DNA of 64,000 nucleotides, taken from contig VMTA01000038.1 in the NCBI GenBank assembly GCA_013791855.1, positions 62,001 through 126,000 of the forward strand, read 5' to 3'. The position numbers and the translations under genes are program-made. Below the pieces are notes generated by a model, which was given only the letters and a program-made list of their open reading frames with translations, made no database searches and had not been told where the DNA came from. Below are positions 9,480 through 18,681 of the stretch, one piece after another (the stretch's first letter is position 1; every line of letters starts with the position of its first letter). The DNA comes from Sideroxydans sp. Its GTDB lineage: Bacteria > Pseudomonadota > Gammaproteobacteria > Burkholderiales > Gallionellaceae.

Positions 9480-10300
9480 GCGAACTGCTTTCCCAGAGCG
9501 ATCTGCCGATGACCACGCCCGTGGCGTTCGTCCACGGGCAGCCGATGACCGAGATGCCGCACGATCTCTTCATCCCGCCGGACGCGCTGGAAGTGGCGCT
9601 GGAGTCGTTCCAGGGACCGCTCGATCTGTTGCTCTACCTGATCCGCCGCCACAATCTCGACCCGCTCGATATCCCGATGGCGCAGCTCACCCTGCAGTAC
9701 ATCGGCTATATCGAAGCGATGCAGCAACACCGCATGGAGTTGGCAGCCGAATACCTGTTGATGGCGGCTGTGCTGATCGAGATCAAATCACGCATGCTGC
9801 TGCCGCGTCCGCCCAAACAGGGCGAAGAGGTGAGCGATGAGGATCCGCGCGCCGAACTGATGCGCCGCCTGCTCGAATATGAACAGATGAAGCTGGCCGC
9901 GCACAAACTGAACGAGATGCCGCAGGCCGGTCGCGACTTCGAGCTGGTGCAAGTATTGATCGAACGTACCGTGGTGGAACGTCTGCCCAATGTGACGGTG
10001 GATGACCTGCGCACCGCATGGTTGGCTTTGCTCACGCGCGCCAGGGTGCATGCCAGCCACAAGGTCAGACGCGAGGAGCTTTCTGTACGCGAACAGATGA
10101 CCAAGGTGCTGCGCCGCCTGCGCGATGCCGATTTTGTCCCGTTCGAGGAGTTGTTTGAACCTGAGGAGGGCATCCCGACCATGGTCGTCACCTTCATCGC
10201 CATCCTCGAGCTGGCCAAAGAGACACTGATCGAGATCACACAAACCGAGTCATTGGGGAACATCTATGTCCGAACCTGTCGCGCCATCACAGCAGAATGA
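9476..10300 (+). CDS. scpA: Segregation and condensation protein A
   Basis: ScpA is the kleisin subunit that bridges SMC heads in the bacterial condensin. The 274-residue product contains the N-terminal kleisin signature FQGPLDLLLYLIRRHNLDPLDIP and YLLMAAVLIEIKSRMLLPRP, and a C-terminal winged-helix region ending in SLGNIYVRTCRAITAE. The start is a GTG overlapping the trpS stop. An ATG at 9509 would drop 11 residues. It overlaps scpB by 35 bases, so the two are coupled. Confidence 0.95.
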   Translation: MSELLSQSDLPMTTPVAFVHGQPMTEMPHDLFIPPDALEVALESFQGPLDLLLYLIRRHNLDPLDIPMAQLTLQYIGYIEAMQQHRMELAAEYLLMAAVLIEIKSRMLLPRPPKQGEEVSDEDPRAELMRRLLEYEQMKLAAHKLNEMPQAGRDFELVQVLIERTVVERLPNVTVDDLRTAWLALLTRARVHASHKVRREELSVREQMTKVLRRLRDADFVPFEELFEPEEGIPTMVVTFIAILELAKETLIEITQTESLGNIYVRTCRAITAE

Positions 10301-10940
10301 AGAAGAGATCGTGACCGAGGAAGCGTTGGTGGAATCACCATCCTTCCCGGTGCTGACCGAAGAGGTCGGCGGAGAACTGGCGGCAGTGAATATGGATATG
10401 GCGCAGCTCAGACGCATCTTCGAAGCCGCCTTGCTGACCACGCAGGAACCCTTGTCCCCGGCCGAGTTGAAGCGGCTGAGCGGGGTGGCGCTGGAGACCC
10501 GTCAGGTCGAGGTGCTGATGCAGGAACTGGGTGAGAAATATGCCGACAGCGGCATCGAACTGACCCGCGTCTCCAGCGGCTGGCGCTTCCGCGCACGTCC
10601 CGAGATGCAGGAATTCCTGGATCGCCTGGATCCGCAGCGGCCACCGCGTTATTCGCGTGCCGTGATGGAGACGCTAGCCATCATCGCCTACCGCCAGCCG
10701 GTGACTCGCGGTGATATCGAGGATATCCGGGGTGTGGCCGTGTCCACGCAGATATTGAAGACGCTGGAAGGTCGTAGCTGGATTGAGGCAATCGGTACCC
10801 GCGATACACCGGGCAAACCGGCGCTGTATGCCACCACCCAGCAATTGCTGGACGACCTCAATCTACGCTCGCTGAGCGAACTGCCCGCGCTGGAAGAGAT
10901 GGGCAGCCTGATCGACCAGAGCGGCGACTCGCGCGACTGA
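10266..10940 (+). CDS. scpB: Segregation and condensation protein B
   Basis: ScpB is the tandem winged-helix partner of ScpA in SMC-ScpAB. The 224-residue protein has an acidic N-terminal extension of about 40 residues, then LRRIFEAALLTTQEPLSPAELKRL, the signature YSRAVMETLAIIAYRQPVTRGDIEDIRGV, and GTPGKP-like TRDTPGKPALYATT. It sits in the scpA-scpB-methyltransferase run, and its stop overlaps the next start by one base (TGATG). Confidence 0.95.
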   Translation: MSEPVAPSQQNEEEIVTEEALVESPSFPVLTEEVGGELAAVNMDMAQLRRIFEAALLTTQEPLSPAELKRLSGVALETRQVEVLMQELGEKYADSGIELTRVSSGWRFRARPEMQEFLDRLDPQRPPRYSRAVMETLAIIAYRQPVTRGDIEDIRGVAVSTQILKTLEGRSWIEAIGTRDTPGKPALYATTQQLLDDLNLRSLSELPALEEMGSLIDQSGDSRD

Positions 10941-11722
10941 TGTCTGACCTCAAGCGCATCAGTTCGCGCGACAACGCTTTCTTCAAGTCATTACTCAGAC
11001 TGACCGGCTCGTCCCGTGAACGCCGCGATGCGGGGCAGACCCTGCTGGACGGGCCGCATCTGTTGCGCGCCTGGCTGGATAGCGGACGACTTCCCGCACA
11101 CATCCTGCTCAGCCCCCAAGCGCTGGAAGATGCCGAGATCAGCCGACTGCGCGCCGATTGCCCGGATGTCCCTTGTACTTTGCTCGAAGAGTCACTGTTC
11201 AAGCAGCTCTCCGAACTGAAGACCCCGAACGGCCTGTTGGCACTGATCGACATCCCGCAACCCGATCCTGCTCGATCGAACAACTTCGCATTGCTACTGG
11301 AGGATGTTCAAGACCCTGGCAATCTGGGCTCCATCTTGCGCAGTGCCGCCGCCGCCGGATGTGATGCGGTCTATCTGTCGCAAGGTTGCGCCGATGCCTG
11401 GTCGCCGCGCGTGTTGCGGGCGGCGATGGGCGGGCATTTTGTGCTTGCAATCAATGAGTCAAGCGATCTTCTTGATATCGCCTCGCGCTTTGATGGAATG
11501 CTTTTTGCGTCTTCGCTGGAGGCGAAAACTTCGCTATACGAGTGCAACCTGAACGGCAAGATCGCCTTTGCCGTCGGTAACGAAGGGGCGGGTTTGTCAG
11601 CCGAGCTGCAGGACAAGGCGCAGCAGCGTTTCATCATCCCGATGCCGGGCAAGGTGGAATCCCTGAACGCGGCGGCTGCCACGGCTGTGTGCCTGTTCGA
11701 GGCGGCACGGCAGCGACGTTAG
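10940..11722 (+). CDS. TrmH/SpoU-family RNA 2'-O-methyltransferase
   Basis: The 260-residue SPOUT methyltransferase has an N-terminal substrate-binding domain (residues 1-105). A catalytic domain follows with ALLLEDVQDPGNLGSILRSAAAAGCDAVYL, FAVGNEGAGLS and IPMPGKVESLNAAAATAVCLFEA, the SpoU motifs 1-3. The target nucleotide (rRNA or tRNA) cannot be told from sequence. It is the last gene of the plus-strand housekeeping run and overlaps the convergent ppsR gene by four bases. Confidence 0.92.
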   Translation: MSDLKRISSRDNAFFKSLLRLTGSSRERRDAGQTLLDGPHLLRAWLDSGRLPAHILLSPQALEDAEISRLRADCPDVPCTLLEESLFKQLSELKTPNGLLALIDIPQPDPARSNNFALLLEDVQDPGNLGSILRSAAAAGCDAVYLSQGCADAWSPRVLRAAMGGHFVLAINESSDLLDIASRFDGMLFASSLEAKTSLYECNLNGKIAFAVGNEGAGLSAELQDKAQQRFIIPMPGKVESLNAAAATAVCLFEAARQRR

Positions 11723-12531
11723 GCCCGTTTCAGTCCGGTCAGGTGTAGCAGGGTGGTGGCGATCTCTTCCACCGAGATGGTGGTCACGTCGAGGATGGGT
11801 ATCCTGGCCTGCTGCATCAGATCTTCCGCTTGCTGCAGCTCCTTGCGGCAATTCTCCAATGAAGCATATCGACTGTTGGGCATGCGTTCGGCACGGATCT
11901 GGCTAAGACGTTCAGGCTGGATGGTCAGACCGTACAATTTTCCGGTCAATGGCTTGAGCGCTTCGGGCAATGTATGCTTCTCGAAATCTTCCGGCACCAA
12001 TGGGTAGTTCGCGGCAGAGATGCCGAACTGCAAGGCCAGATAGAGCGAAGTCGGCGATTTTCCGCAACGCGATACACCGACGAGGATGATGTCCGCCTTC
12101 CCCAGGTCGCGCGTGACGCCGCCGTCATCGTGGTTCAGCGCGTAGTTCACCGCATCCATGCGTTCGTTGTAATACATGCCGGTCTGGTGGGAACGCCCGA
12201 TGGCATGGGAAGAAGGCATACCCAACTCGTTCTCCAGCGGCACGATGAAGCTCTCGAACAGGTCGAGGATGAGTGCATCGCATTCTTCGATGATGTCGTG
12301 GATCTCCGGCACGATCAGGGTACTGAACACTATGGGGCGTTGACCGTCGGTCTGTGCGGTCTGATTGATACGTTGCACCGCCTCGCGCGCCTTCTCCGCG
12401 GAATCGACGAAGGGCAGGGTGATGCGCGCGAACTCTATCCCTTCGAATTGGGATAACAGGCTGCGCCCCAGCTTTTCCACCGTCAGACCGGTGCGGTCCG
12501 ATACGAAGAAGGCGGTACGTTTCTGACTCAT
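11719..12531 (-). CDS. ppsR: PEP synthase regulatory protein (bifunctional kinase/pyrophosphorylase)
   Basis: This DUF299 protein inactivates and reactivates phosphoenolpyruvate synthase by ADP-dependent phosphorylation and phosphate-dependent dephosphorylation. The 270-residue product opens RTAFFVSDRTGLTVEKLGRSLLSQF and has a P-loop GVSRCGKSPTSLYLA around residue 152. I use the ATG at 12531 (MSQKRTAF); a start at 12546 adds five residues. The partner ppsA is not in the window. The gene lies between convergent and tandem neighbours with almost no spacing. Confidence 0.93.
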   Translation of the reverse strand: MSQKRTAFFVSDRTGLTVEKLGRSLLSQFEGIEFARITLPFVDSAEKAREAVQRINQTAQTDGQRPIVFSTLIVPEIHDIIEECDALILDLFESFIVPLENELGMPSSHAIGRSHQTGMYYNERMDAVNYALNHDDGGVTRDLGKADIILVGVSRCGKSPTSLYLALQFGISAANYPLVPEDFEKHTLPEALKPLTGKLYGLTIQPERLSQIRAERMPNSRYASLENCRKELQQAEDLMQQARIPILDVTTISVEEIATTLLHLTGLKRA

Positions 12532-12554
12532 TCGATCCTCTTCCAATAGTGGCG

Positions 12555-15500
12555 TCAGGCGGACTGCTGACGCAGATACGCTTCCAGATCCTGTGCCGAA
12601 AGCGGCTTGCTGAAATAGTAACCCTGAACCTCGTCACAGCCTTGCAAGCGCAGATAAGCCAGTTGGCCGGCCGTCTCGACCCCCTCAGCGATGGTGTGCA
12701 TGCCCAGACTGCTGGCAAGATTGATGATGGCGGTGACGATGGCCTTGTCTTCGGGATCGTCAGTTAGATCGCGCACGAACGACTGGTCGATCTTGAGCTT
12801 GTACACCTTGAAGCGCTTGAGATAGCTCAGGGATGAGTAGCCCGTGCCGAAATCGTCGATGGACATGCGTATGCCCAGCCCGTGCAGCTTGTCCATCATC
12901 ACCACGGCGGCTTGCGGATCGTCCATCGCAACGGCTTCGGTCAGTTCCAGCTCCAGATGCTCCGCTGCGAGTCCGGCTTCATTCAGGATACGCGTGACCA
13001 GTTCCGGCAGCGCAGGCTGGCGGAATTGGATAGCTGACAGATTGACGGCGACGATCATGGAGGGCAGGCCGGAATCGAGCCAGACTTTCATCTGTCTGGT
13101 TGCCGTACGCAACACCCATTCACCGATGGGAATGATCATGCCGCTTTCCTCTGCCAGCGGGATGAACTCGGCAGGGAAGACCGGACCCAGTTCGGGGTGG
13201 TTCCAGCGCAGCAAGGCTTCCACACCGATAACTCGGCCATCGAGCAAAGATACCTGCGGCTGATAGTGCAGATGCAGCTCATCCCGCGCTAGCGCTTGGC
13301 GCAAGGCGTTGAGCAGTTGCATGTTGCGCACCGAGTGCGCCTGCATCTCCTGGGTGAAGTAACAGTAGCCGTTACGGCTACCCTGTTTGAGGCGGTTCAT
13401 CGCGGTATCTGCGTGCTTCAGCAGTTCTTCGGCAGAGAGGCCATCATCCGGATAGAGGGCGATGCCGATGGATGCGGTATCGGTCAATTCGTGCTGTTCG
13501 ATGAGGCAGGGCTGTCTGACCGCTTCCAGCAGCTTGCTGGCGACCAGTGCCGCCGCATCCACATCGGCCCCCGGGAACAGCAGGATGAACTCATCACCAC
13601 CCAGACGGGAAACGGTGTCTTCCTCCCGCACGGTTTGCTTCAGCCGGCGGGCGATCTCGACCAGATATCGGTCACCGATGCTGTGTCCCAGCGTGTCGTT
13701 GATGTTCTTGAACCTGTCCAGATCGAGGAACATCACGGCGAGCTTTTCGCGGTTACGCTGGGCAAAGCCGATTGCATAGCTGAGGTGCTCGTTCAGCTGG
13801 CTACGGTTGGGTAAGCCTGTCAACAGGTCAAAGTTGGACAATTGCAGGATGCGAGCCTCATCATGTTTCCTGTTGGTGATGTCTTCCTTGACCGCAAGAT
13901 AATGGGTGATACGACCATCCGCCTGGCGCACAGGCGAAAGTGTCGCGGCTTCTATATAGATAGAGCCATCCTTGCGCTTGTTGCTCAGTTCTCCATGCCA
14001 AGCCTCACCTGCGGTGAGGCGCCCCCACATGTCGTCGTAGGTCTCCCTGGATGTCATGCCTGACTGCAGGAAGCGCGGATTTTTTCCCCTGACCTCACCC
14101 AGCGTGTAGCCGGTGATGGTGGTAAAGGACTGATTGACATACTCGATGCGTGCATCCAGATCGGTGATGACAATGGTGTTCGGGCTTTGCTCGACCGCCA
14201 GCGACAGTTTGAGCAAGGATGACTCCGTTTGGCGCAGATGCGAGATATCGCGGGTGATAGACAGGACGCAGGGCTCACCTTTGATCTCCAAACCTCTGGC
14301 AGACATCAGACCAATGATGGTGCTGCCGTCCTTCATCCTGAACTCAGCCTCTAGGTTCTCGCAATAACCATCCTGTTCCAGCCGCTCGATCAGACGCTTT
14401 CTGTCTTCTGGCGAATGCCACACGCTGATCTCGAGCGAGGTTTTGCCGATCACCTCATCCCTGCTCCAGCCGGTGAGGCGTTCAAAACCTTCGTTCACAT
14501 CGAGATACATCCCGTCGCGCCGTCGCGTGATATTGACGGCATCCGGACTGGTGAAGAAGGCGGTACGGTACAACTCGTCCTTGTCGCGCAGTTCCTGCGC
14601 GGTCTGTTTCATGAGCGCATCATCAGCGAAGCGGGTCAGTGCAAAGCTGACATCCATCGCCATTTCCAGCAGCAGGTTGCTGGCGGCCTCATCAAATGCG
14701 TTGCTTTCCTTTGCATAAAGCGTCAGTGCGCCGACCACTTGCCCTTTACGGTAAAGGGGGAGGGATGCCGAGCTGCCCCAGCCGAACAGGGCGCCGCGCT
14801 CGTGCCAGTGGGTAGTGGCGGGATCATGCTGGAAATCCTGACACCAGTACGGGCGTCGCTCGCGCACACAGGTTCCGGTCGGCCCGCGCCCGGTCTGTTC
14901 GTCTGCACTGGTCGAGATCACCAGCCCGTCCAGATATTCAGTGCCCGTGCCGAATGATGCGACCGGCTTGAGCAGCGAACCTGTATCGTCGACCAAACCG
15001 ATCCAAGCCATCTCCATCCCGCCCAGTTCCACCACATCGCGGCAAATGATGTCGAACAGTTCCGCCTCGTCCGTACTGCGCACGATAGCCTGGTTGCATT
15101 GACTCAGCGCGTTGTAAAGATTGGTCATGCGCAGCAGCTTGCCTTCGGTCATCTTGCGGCCGGTGATGTCGCGCGACAGGATGATGTAACTGGGCGACTG
15201 TCCCGGTGCTGCCGCCTTGCGCGAGACGGACAGCTCGAACCAGTGCTTGCCGTCGGACAGATCTAGCTCGATCTGCAGTCCGTGCGAATATCCTTTCTCC
15301 CGCGCTTCGGCGATCGCATGCGCGCAGATCTCCGCGGTCTGCGGCGGAAACACCTCACTCAATCGTTTCCCGATGAAGAATTCCGCGGGCATCGCCAGCA
15401 GCTCGGTGCGCGGTGAGTGATAGTCCAGATACCGGCCCTCGTCATCGACCTCGAACAACAGATCGGGCAAGGCATCGATGGTCGACTGTAACTGTGTCTT

Positions 15501-16421
15501 CGTATCGCGCAGGAAGCGGGTGCGCTTCTTCAGCCGGCTGCGCAGTACAAGGGCCACGACCGAGGTCGTGAGCAGCAAGGCAAGGATAAAAGCCAGCGCC
15601 TGCTTGATATAGGCAGGGATGATATGCGTAGGCTCCGGCGCCCCCCAGTGTCTGAGTGTGCGGTAATAGACCGAGTCCTGATCTGCCTTCCAGGCGCTGA
15701 GGTGCCGGTCTATGGCCTGCAGCAGGTCAGCATTGCGCCCCTGCGAAGCAACATAGAACAGGCGGGCGGGATTGAAATAGATCCCCGTGTCGCGCAGGCC
15801 ATAGCGGCCTGCGTGGAATTCTCCGAAATGATGATTGGTGATGACGGCATCCGCCTTGCCGGACTGCGTCAACTGGAACGCAACTTCATAACTGCGAGTG
15901 GGAATGATGTGTGCGTCGATGCCGAAGTTGCGCATCATCGACGCCAGCAATTCCTGCTGCACGCCGCCATCCAGCACGGCGACGCGTTTCCCCTCCAGAT
16001 CGAGGATGGAAGTGATGTGCGTAGTGTCGTTGGCAAAAACCTGGCTCCAGCTATGCAGCACCGGCGTGTCATGGAAATCCAATCCATCGCTGCGCCCCTC
16101 GGTAAAGGCGACATCCGGCATCAGATCGAGTTTGCCTTCGTGCAAGGCCTGCAGACAGGCATGCCATTCGCAGGGGACGTAGATCGGCTGCCAATCTTCC
16201 TGCTTGGCGATCTCCTCGATCACTTCGACCATGATGCCGGAAGCCTTGCCATCCGACATGGTGAATATCTTGGGAGGGTTCTCATACAGGCCGATCCGTA
16301 TCTGCCTGGATTCGGCCTGGACGTTGCCTATCGACAAGACAGCGGCGAACAGAACCGACACGATTCTGATAACGTGTGGATAGCGAAAGATATTGCCTGC
16401 GATCTCCTGCATGAAAAACAT
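12555..16421 (-). CDS. Periplasmic-sensing PAS/GAF diguanylate cyclase-phosphodiesterase
   Basis: The 1288-residue multidomain protein should sense a periplasmic ligand and change c-di-GMP. In order it has a signal/first hydrophobic segment, a SBP_bac_3-type solute-binding domain (about 37-260), a transmembrane helix (about 270-290), a PAS domain (about 305-425), a GAF domain (about 440-595), two more PAS domains (about 600-850), a GGDEF domain and an EAL domain. The GGDEF motif is intact (SRLGGDEF, near residue 940) with an inhibitory RxxD site (REED) five residues upstream. The EAL motif reads EALLRW near residue 1067, followed by DDFGTGYSSL. Both catalytic activities look possible. It is the last core gene before the tRNA-Ser insertion site. 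Confidence 0.92.
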   Translation of the reverse strand: MFFMQEIAGNIFRYPHVIRIVSVLFAAVLSIGNVQAESRQIRIGLYENPPKIFTMSDGKASGIMVEVIEEIAKQEDWQPIYVPCEWHACLQALHEGKLDLMPDVAFTEGRSDGLDFHDTPVLHSWSQVFANDTTHITSILDLEGKRVAVLDGGVQQELLASMMRNFGIDAHIIPTRSYEVAFQLTQSGKADAVITNHHFGEFHAGRYGLRDTGIYFNPARLFYVASQGRNADLLQAIDRHLSAWKADQDSVYYRTLRHWGAPEPTHIIPAYIKQALAFILALLLTTSVVALVLRSRLKKRTRFLRDTKTQLQSTIDALPDLLFEVDDEGRYLDYHSPRTELLAMPAEFFIGKRLSEVFPPQTAEICAHAIAEAREKGYSHGLQIELDLSDGKHWFELSVSRKAAAPGQSPSYIILSRDITGRKMTEGKLLRMTNLYNALSQCNQAIVRSTDEAELFDIICRDVVELGGMEMAWIGLVDDTGSLLKPVASFGTGTEYLDGLVISTSADEQTGRGPTGTCVRERRPYWCQDFQHDPATTHWHERGALFGWGSSASLPLYRKGQVVGALTLYAKESNAFDEAASNLLLEMAMDVSFALTRFADDALMKQTAQELRDKDELYRTAFFTSPDAVNITRRRDGMYLDVNEGFERLTGWSRDEVIGKTSLEISVWHSPEDRKRLIERLEQDGYCENLEAEFRMKDGSTIIGLMSARGLEIKGEPCVLSITRDISHLRQTESSLLKLSLAVEQSPNTIVITDLDARIEYVNQSFTTITGYTLGEVRGKNPRFLQSGMTSRETYDDMWGRLTAGEAWHGELSNKRKDGSIYIEAATLSPVRQADGRITHYLAVKEDITNRKHDEARILQLSNFDLLTGLPNRSQLNEHLSYAIGFAQRNREKLAVMFLDLDRFKNINDTLGHSIGDRYLVEIARRLKQTVREEDTVSRLGGDEFILLFPGADVDAAALVASKLLEAVRQPCLIEQHELTDTASIGIALYPDDGLSAEELLKHADTAMNRLKQGSRNGYCYFTQEMQAHSVRNMQLLNALRQALARDELHLHYQPQVSLLDGRVIGVEALLRWNHPELGPVFPAEFIPLAEESGMIIPIGEWVLRTATRQMKVWLDSGLPSMIVAVNLSAIQFRQPALPELVTRILNEAGLAAEHLELELTEAVAMDDPQAAVVMMDKLHGLGIRMSIDDFGTGYSSLSYLKRFKVYKLKIDQSFVRDLTDDPEDKAIVTAIINLASSLGMHTIAEGVETAGQLAYLRLQGCDEVQGYYFSKPLSAQDLEAYLRQQSA

Positions 16422-16490
16422 GGGGATGGCGCTGCGCTTTCAGGATATGGACCGGGAATCAGTCTATACGGTCTTGTTGCAGGCGAAAAC

Positions 16491-16516
16491 AAAAATAACC
16501 GTCCACATGTGACGGT
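16491..16516 (-). terminator. Putative rho-independent terminator, outer copy
   Basis: On the minus strand ACCGTC and GACGGT (16498-16516) form a short hairpin around CACATGTG, followed by TTATTTTTG. It lies just beyond a tRNA-Ser 3'-end remnant and may be the original terminator of the tRNA gene. Confidence 0.6.
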
Positions 16517-16523
16517 ATGTATT

Positions 16524-16542
16524 TGGCGGAGAAGGCGGGATT
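16524..16542 (-). repeat. Remnant of tRNA-Ser 3' end (older attachment site)
   Basis: Nineteen bases here match the last bases of the tRNA-Ser fragment at 16620-16638 at 18 positions (TGGCGGAGAAGGCGGGATT against TGGCGGAGAGGGCGGGATT). The similarity stops exactly where the T-arm should begin. It lies 78 bases outside the larger fragment and is followed on the minus strand by its own terminator, which suggests a scar from an earlier integration or excision. Confidence 0.55.
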
Positions 16543-16586
16543 GTTCAGGTTTCGCATTCCCTCGGCGCAACCCGCATCCCGCAAAT

Positions 16587-16611
16587 GAAAAGACACCCTT
16601 GCGGGTGTCTT
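16587..16611 (-). terminator. Rho-independent terminator after tRNA-Ser fragment
   Basis: A perfect 9-bp stem (AAGACACCC with GGGTGTCTT, 16590-16611, 4-base loop) is followed on the minus strand by TTTTC. It starts nine bases beyond the CCA end of the tRNA-Ser fragment, as expected for a tRNA terminator. Confidence 0.82.
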
Positions 16612-16619
16612 GACTTGTC

Positions 16620-16677
<58 letters not shown>

Positions 16678-16783
16678 GCCGGGTAATTTCAAGCCCTGAA
16701 ACCCATTGGAAATAGGTTTTTCGAAGCTGTGCTAGGTTGAAAAATGAATATTTGGCACATTTTTGGCACAGCGAGGCGCATCT

Positions 16784-17806
16784 ATGGCAACAATCCGAAA
16801 AAAGGGTCCTTATCAGTGGCACGTTCAAATTCGACGCAAGGGGTTTCCCTCTGCTACCAAAACATTTGAATCTGAAAGCGCCGCTTTAAAATGGGCTCGT
16901 GACATCGAATCAAAGATGGATAAAGGTGTTTACTTCGATCGATCAGAAGCGGAACGAACCACCCTTGGCGATCTCATCGACACATTCCTGAAAGAGCATG
17001 CCCCTTTCCAATACAAGCGACGCGAGGACGGCAAAGAGGCTTACAAATTCCAATGCGCACACCTCAAGAAGCGCCTCGGAAAATATTGCCTGGCCGCAAT
17101 CGATCAACGTGTGGTGGCGCAATATCGCGATGATCGTCTGGCTGATATGTGGCGCGGCAAACCGATTTCAGGCAGCACCGTAAAAAAAGAACTGAACATG
17201 CTGAGCAAGCTGATGGGGTTCGCGGAAATCGAAGAGGGCATTGATCTGCCTCGCGGCAATCCTGTGAGAAAGGTTCGCATGCCGAAAGATTCTGCGGGGC
17301 GCGACCGGCGCCTGACTGAAAATGAATGGGAACGTCTGGAAATTGAGTGCCGCGCCAGTCGCAATCGCAGCTTGTGGCCATGTGTCCAACTCGCTGTTGC
17401 ACTAGGGGCCCGCCAGGGTGAACTTCTTAATCTGCAGTGGAAGGATGTCAATAAAAAGCGCCGTGTGGCATTGCTGCGCGAAACGAAGAACGGAGAAGAC
17501 CGACCGGTTCCTTTGTCCAGCCAGGCACTTTCGATACTAGAAAGCCTGCCCATACATATAAACAGCGGCAAGGTATTCAATCTTGGACGCATGACGCTAT
17601 ACCATGCGTTCATTGCCGCAGTTAAGCGCGCAAAAATCAACGATTACACTTTCCACGACTTAAGGCATGAAGCACTGTCCAGGTTATCGGAACGCGGTGA
17701 CCTCTCAATGCTTGAGATTGCCAGTATTTCTGGGCACAAGACATTGAAGATGCTTCAACGTTACACGCATCTTCATGCCGAAAAACTGGCGCAGAAATTA
17801 GGGTAG
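16784..17806 (+). CDS. int: Tyrosine-type site-specific recombinase/integrase
   Basis: The 340-residue integrase should catalyse insertion and excision of the island at tRNA-Ser. The N-terminal arm-binding part begins MATIRKKGPYQWHVQIRRKGF, followed by a core-binding region (about 50-150). The catalytic residues are present: R210 (ARQGELLNL), H291/R294 (HDLRH), H318 (SGHKTLKM) and nucleophile Y327 (RYTHLH). I choose ATG 16784. The frame is open from a TTG at 16763, but the conserved start is MATIRKK. Just upstream TTTGGCACA is repeated twice (16750-16771), possibly part of the attachment core. Confidence 0.92.
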   Translation: MATIRKKGPYQWHVQIRRKGFPSATKTFESESAALKWARDIESKMDKGVYFDRSEAERTTLGDLIDTFLKEHAPFQYKRREDGKEAYKFQCAHLKKRLGKYCLAAIDQRVVAQYRDDRLADMWRGKPISGSTVKKELNMLSKLMGFAEIEEGIDLPRGNPVRKVRMPKDSAGRDRRLTENEWERLEIECRASRNRSLWPCVQLAVALGARQGELLNLQWKDVNKKRRVALLRETKNGEDRPVPLSSQALSILESLPIHINSGKVFNLGRMTLYHAFIAAVKRAKINDYTFHDLRHEALSRLSERGDLSMLEIASISGHKTLKMLQRYTHLHAEKLAQKLG

Positions 17807-17902
17807 GGCGTGGGAAATACAAGGCGAAAAAAGTTGTTGAAAGGTGTTGACATGAACGCCAAGAATTAAGAATATAGCTACCGTCGATTTTCGCCTCGAC
17901 AT

Positions 17903-18014
17903 AGATTTACCCCAAGATTTACCCCAAGAATTACCCCAAGAATTACCCAAAAGAATTACCAAAAAGAATTACCAAAAAGAATTACCAAAAAGAATTACCC
18001 AAAAGAATTACCCA
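17903..18014. repeat. Nine tandem 12/13-bp direct repeats
   Basis: The array has units AGATTTACCCCA (two), AGAATTACCCCA, AGAATTACCCAAA, AGAATTACCAAAA (three), AGAATTACCCAAA and a final AGAATTACCCA. The first three units are 12 bp and the next five are 13 bp. The core AATTACC is kept throughout. There are no spacers, so it is not a CRISPR. It lies about 100 bases after the integrase stop in a 530-base non-coding region and could be arm-type recombinase sites, iterons or a microsatellite. Confidence 0.9.
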
Positions 18015-18336
18015 ATTCATCAAAATCCCAGTCTCATCAGATGGGGTTTACAAAGGTACTCCGGTCCTTGCGATTGGTTATCTAACATCTCGTGGGTCTG
18101 CATAAACCCACGAGAAGCCTAAAGCTGCTGCAGCTTGCTACAACCAAGTTGCGTGCTCCCCAAATCAGTCCGTCTTAAATTCTCGGCGGCGATTCTAATC
18201 AAGAATCAATTTCTGACTTCCTCCCGCGGCGCTGGGCGGTTGCATCCATTCTGCAAATCGAATTTGTCGAATTCAAAGTGCGAAAAATATTTTCCGCGCG
18301 GCGCCGCGCGCACGTCCAATTTTTTAGGAGTGCGGC
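18015..18336. other. Non-coding region with hairpin between integrase and small HTH gene
   Basis: No credible gene was seen. It contains a 9-bp perfect inverted repeat (18089-18097 with 18106-18114, CTCGTGGGT/ACCCACGAG, 8-base loop) without a T-run, and a GC palindrome GCGCGGCGCCGCGCGC near 18296-18311 just before the ribosome-binding site of the next gene. It may hold the promoter and operator for the small operon that follows. Confidence 0.5.
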
Positions 18337-18681
18337 ATGAACAAACATCCGAACAAGAATCAACCGATGTCATATATATCGGCAGCAAACCTGCGCCCCG
18401 ATTTTCTTCAGAATCGAGTTCTACTAACACGTGTTGAAGCTGGGTTTGCCTGTGGCTGGGCAAAACAGACGGTCTACAACAAAATCTACAACGATGAATA
18501 TCCCATCCCGACCGTCGAATTTGGCGGCAGGCCGATGGTGAGGGTCGTTGATCTTCTTGAGTATATTGAGAACTTACGGCCGCATCTTGCAGCTGCATCA
18601 GTTGATGCACGCCGAGCTGGCCGCCCCACAAAGGCTGAATCAATTAGCCGCAAGGTGGAAAATTCGGAGGCGACGAAATGA
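18337..18681 (+). CDS. Small helix-turn-helix (AlpA/excisionase-like) DNA-binding protein
   Basis: A 114-residue protein with a likely winged-helix/MerR-like core around residues 28-80 (VLLTRVEAGFACGWAKQTVYNKIY, then PIPTVEFGGRPMVRVVDLLEYI), the pattern of AlpA-type regulators and excisionases in integrated elements. A good ribosome-binding site (AGGAG) lies ten bases upstream of ATG 18337. It overlaps the next gene by four bases (ATGA). A role in controlling integrase or excision is inferred from position. The C-terminal tail is basic. Confidence 0.72.
   Translation: MNKHPNKNQPMSYISAANLRPDFLQNRVLLTRVEAGFACGWAKQTVYNKIYNDEYPIPTVEFGGRPMVRVVDLLEYIENLRPHLAAASVDARRAGRPTKAESISRKVENSEATK

Noticed and set aside
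17903-18014. CRISPR array
   Set aside because: Units are only 12-13 bp and directly adjacent without unique spacers, and no cas genes are nearby.
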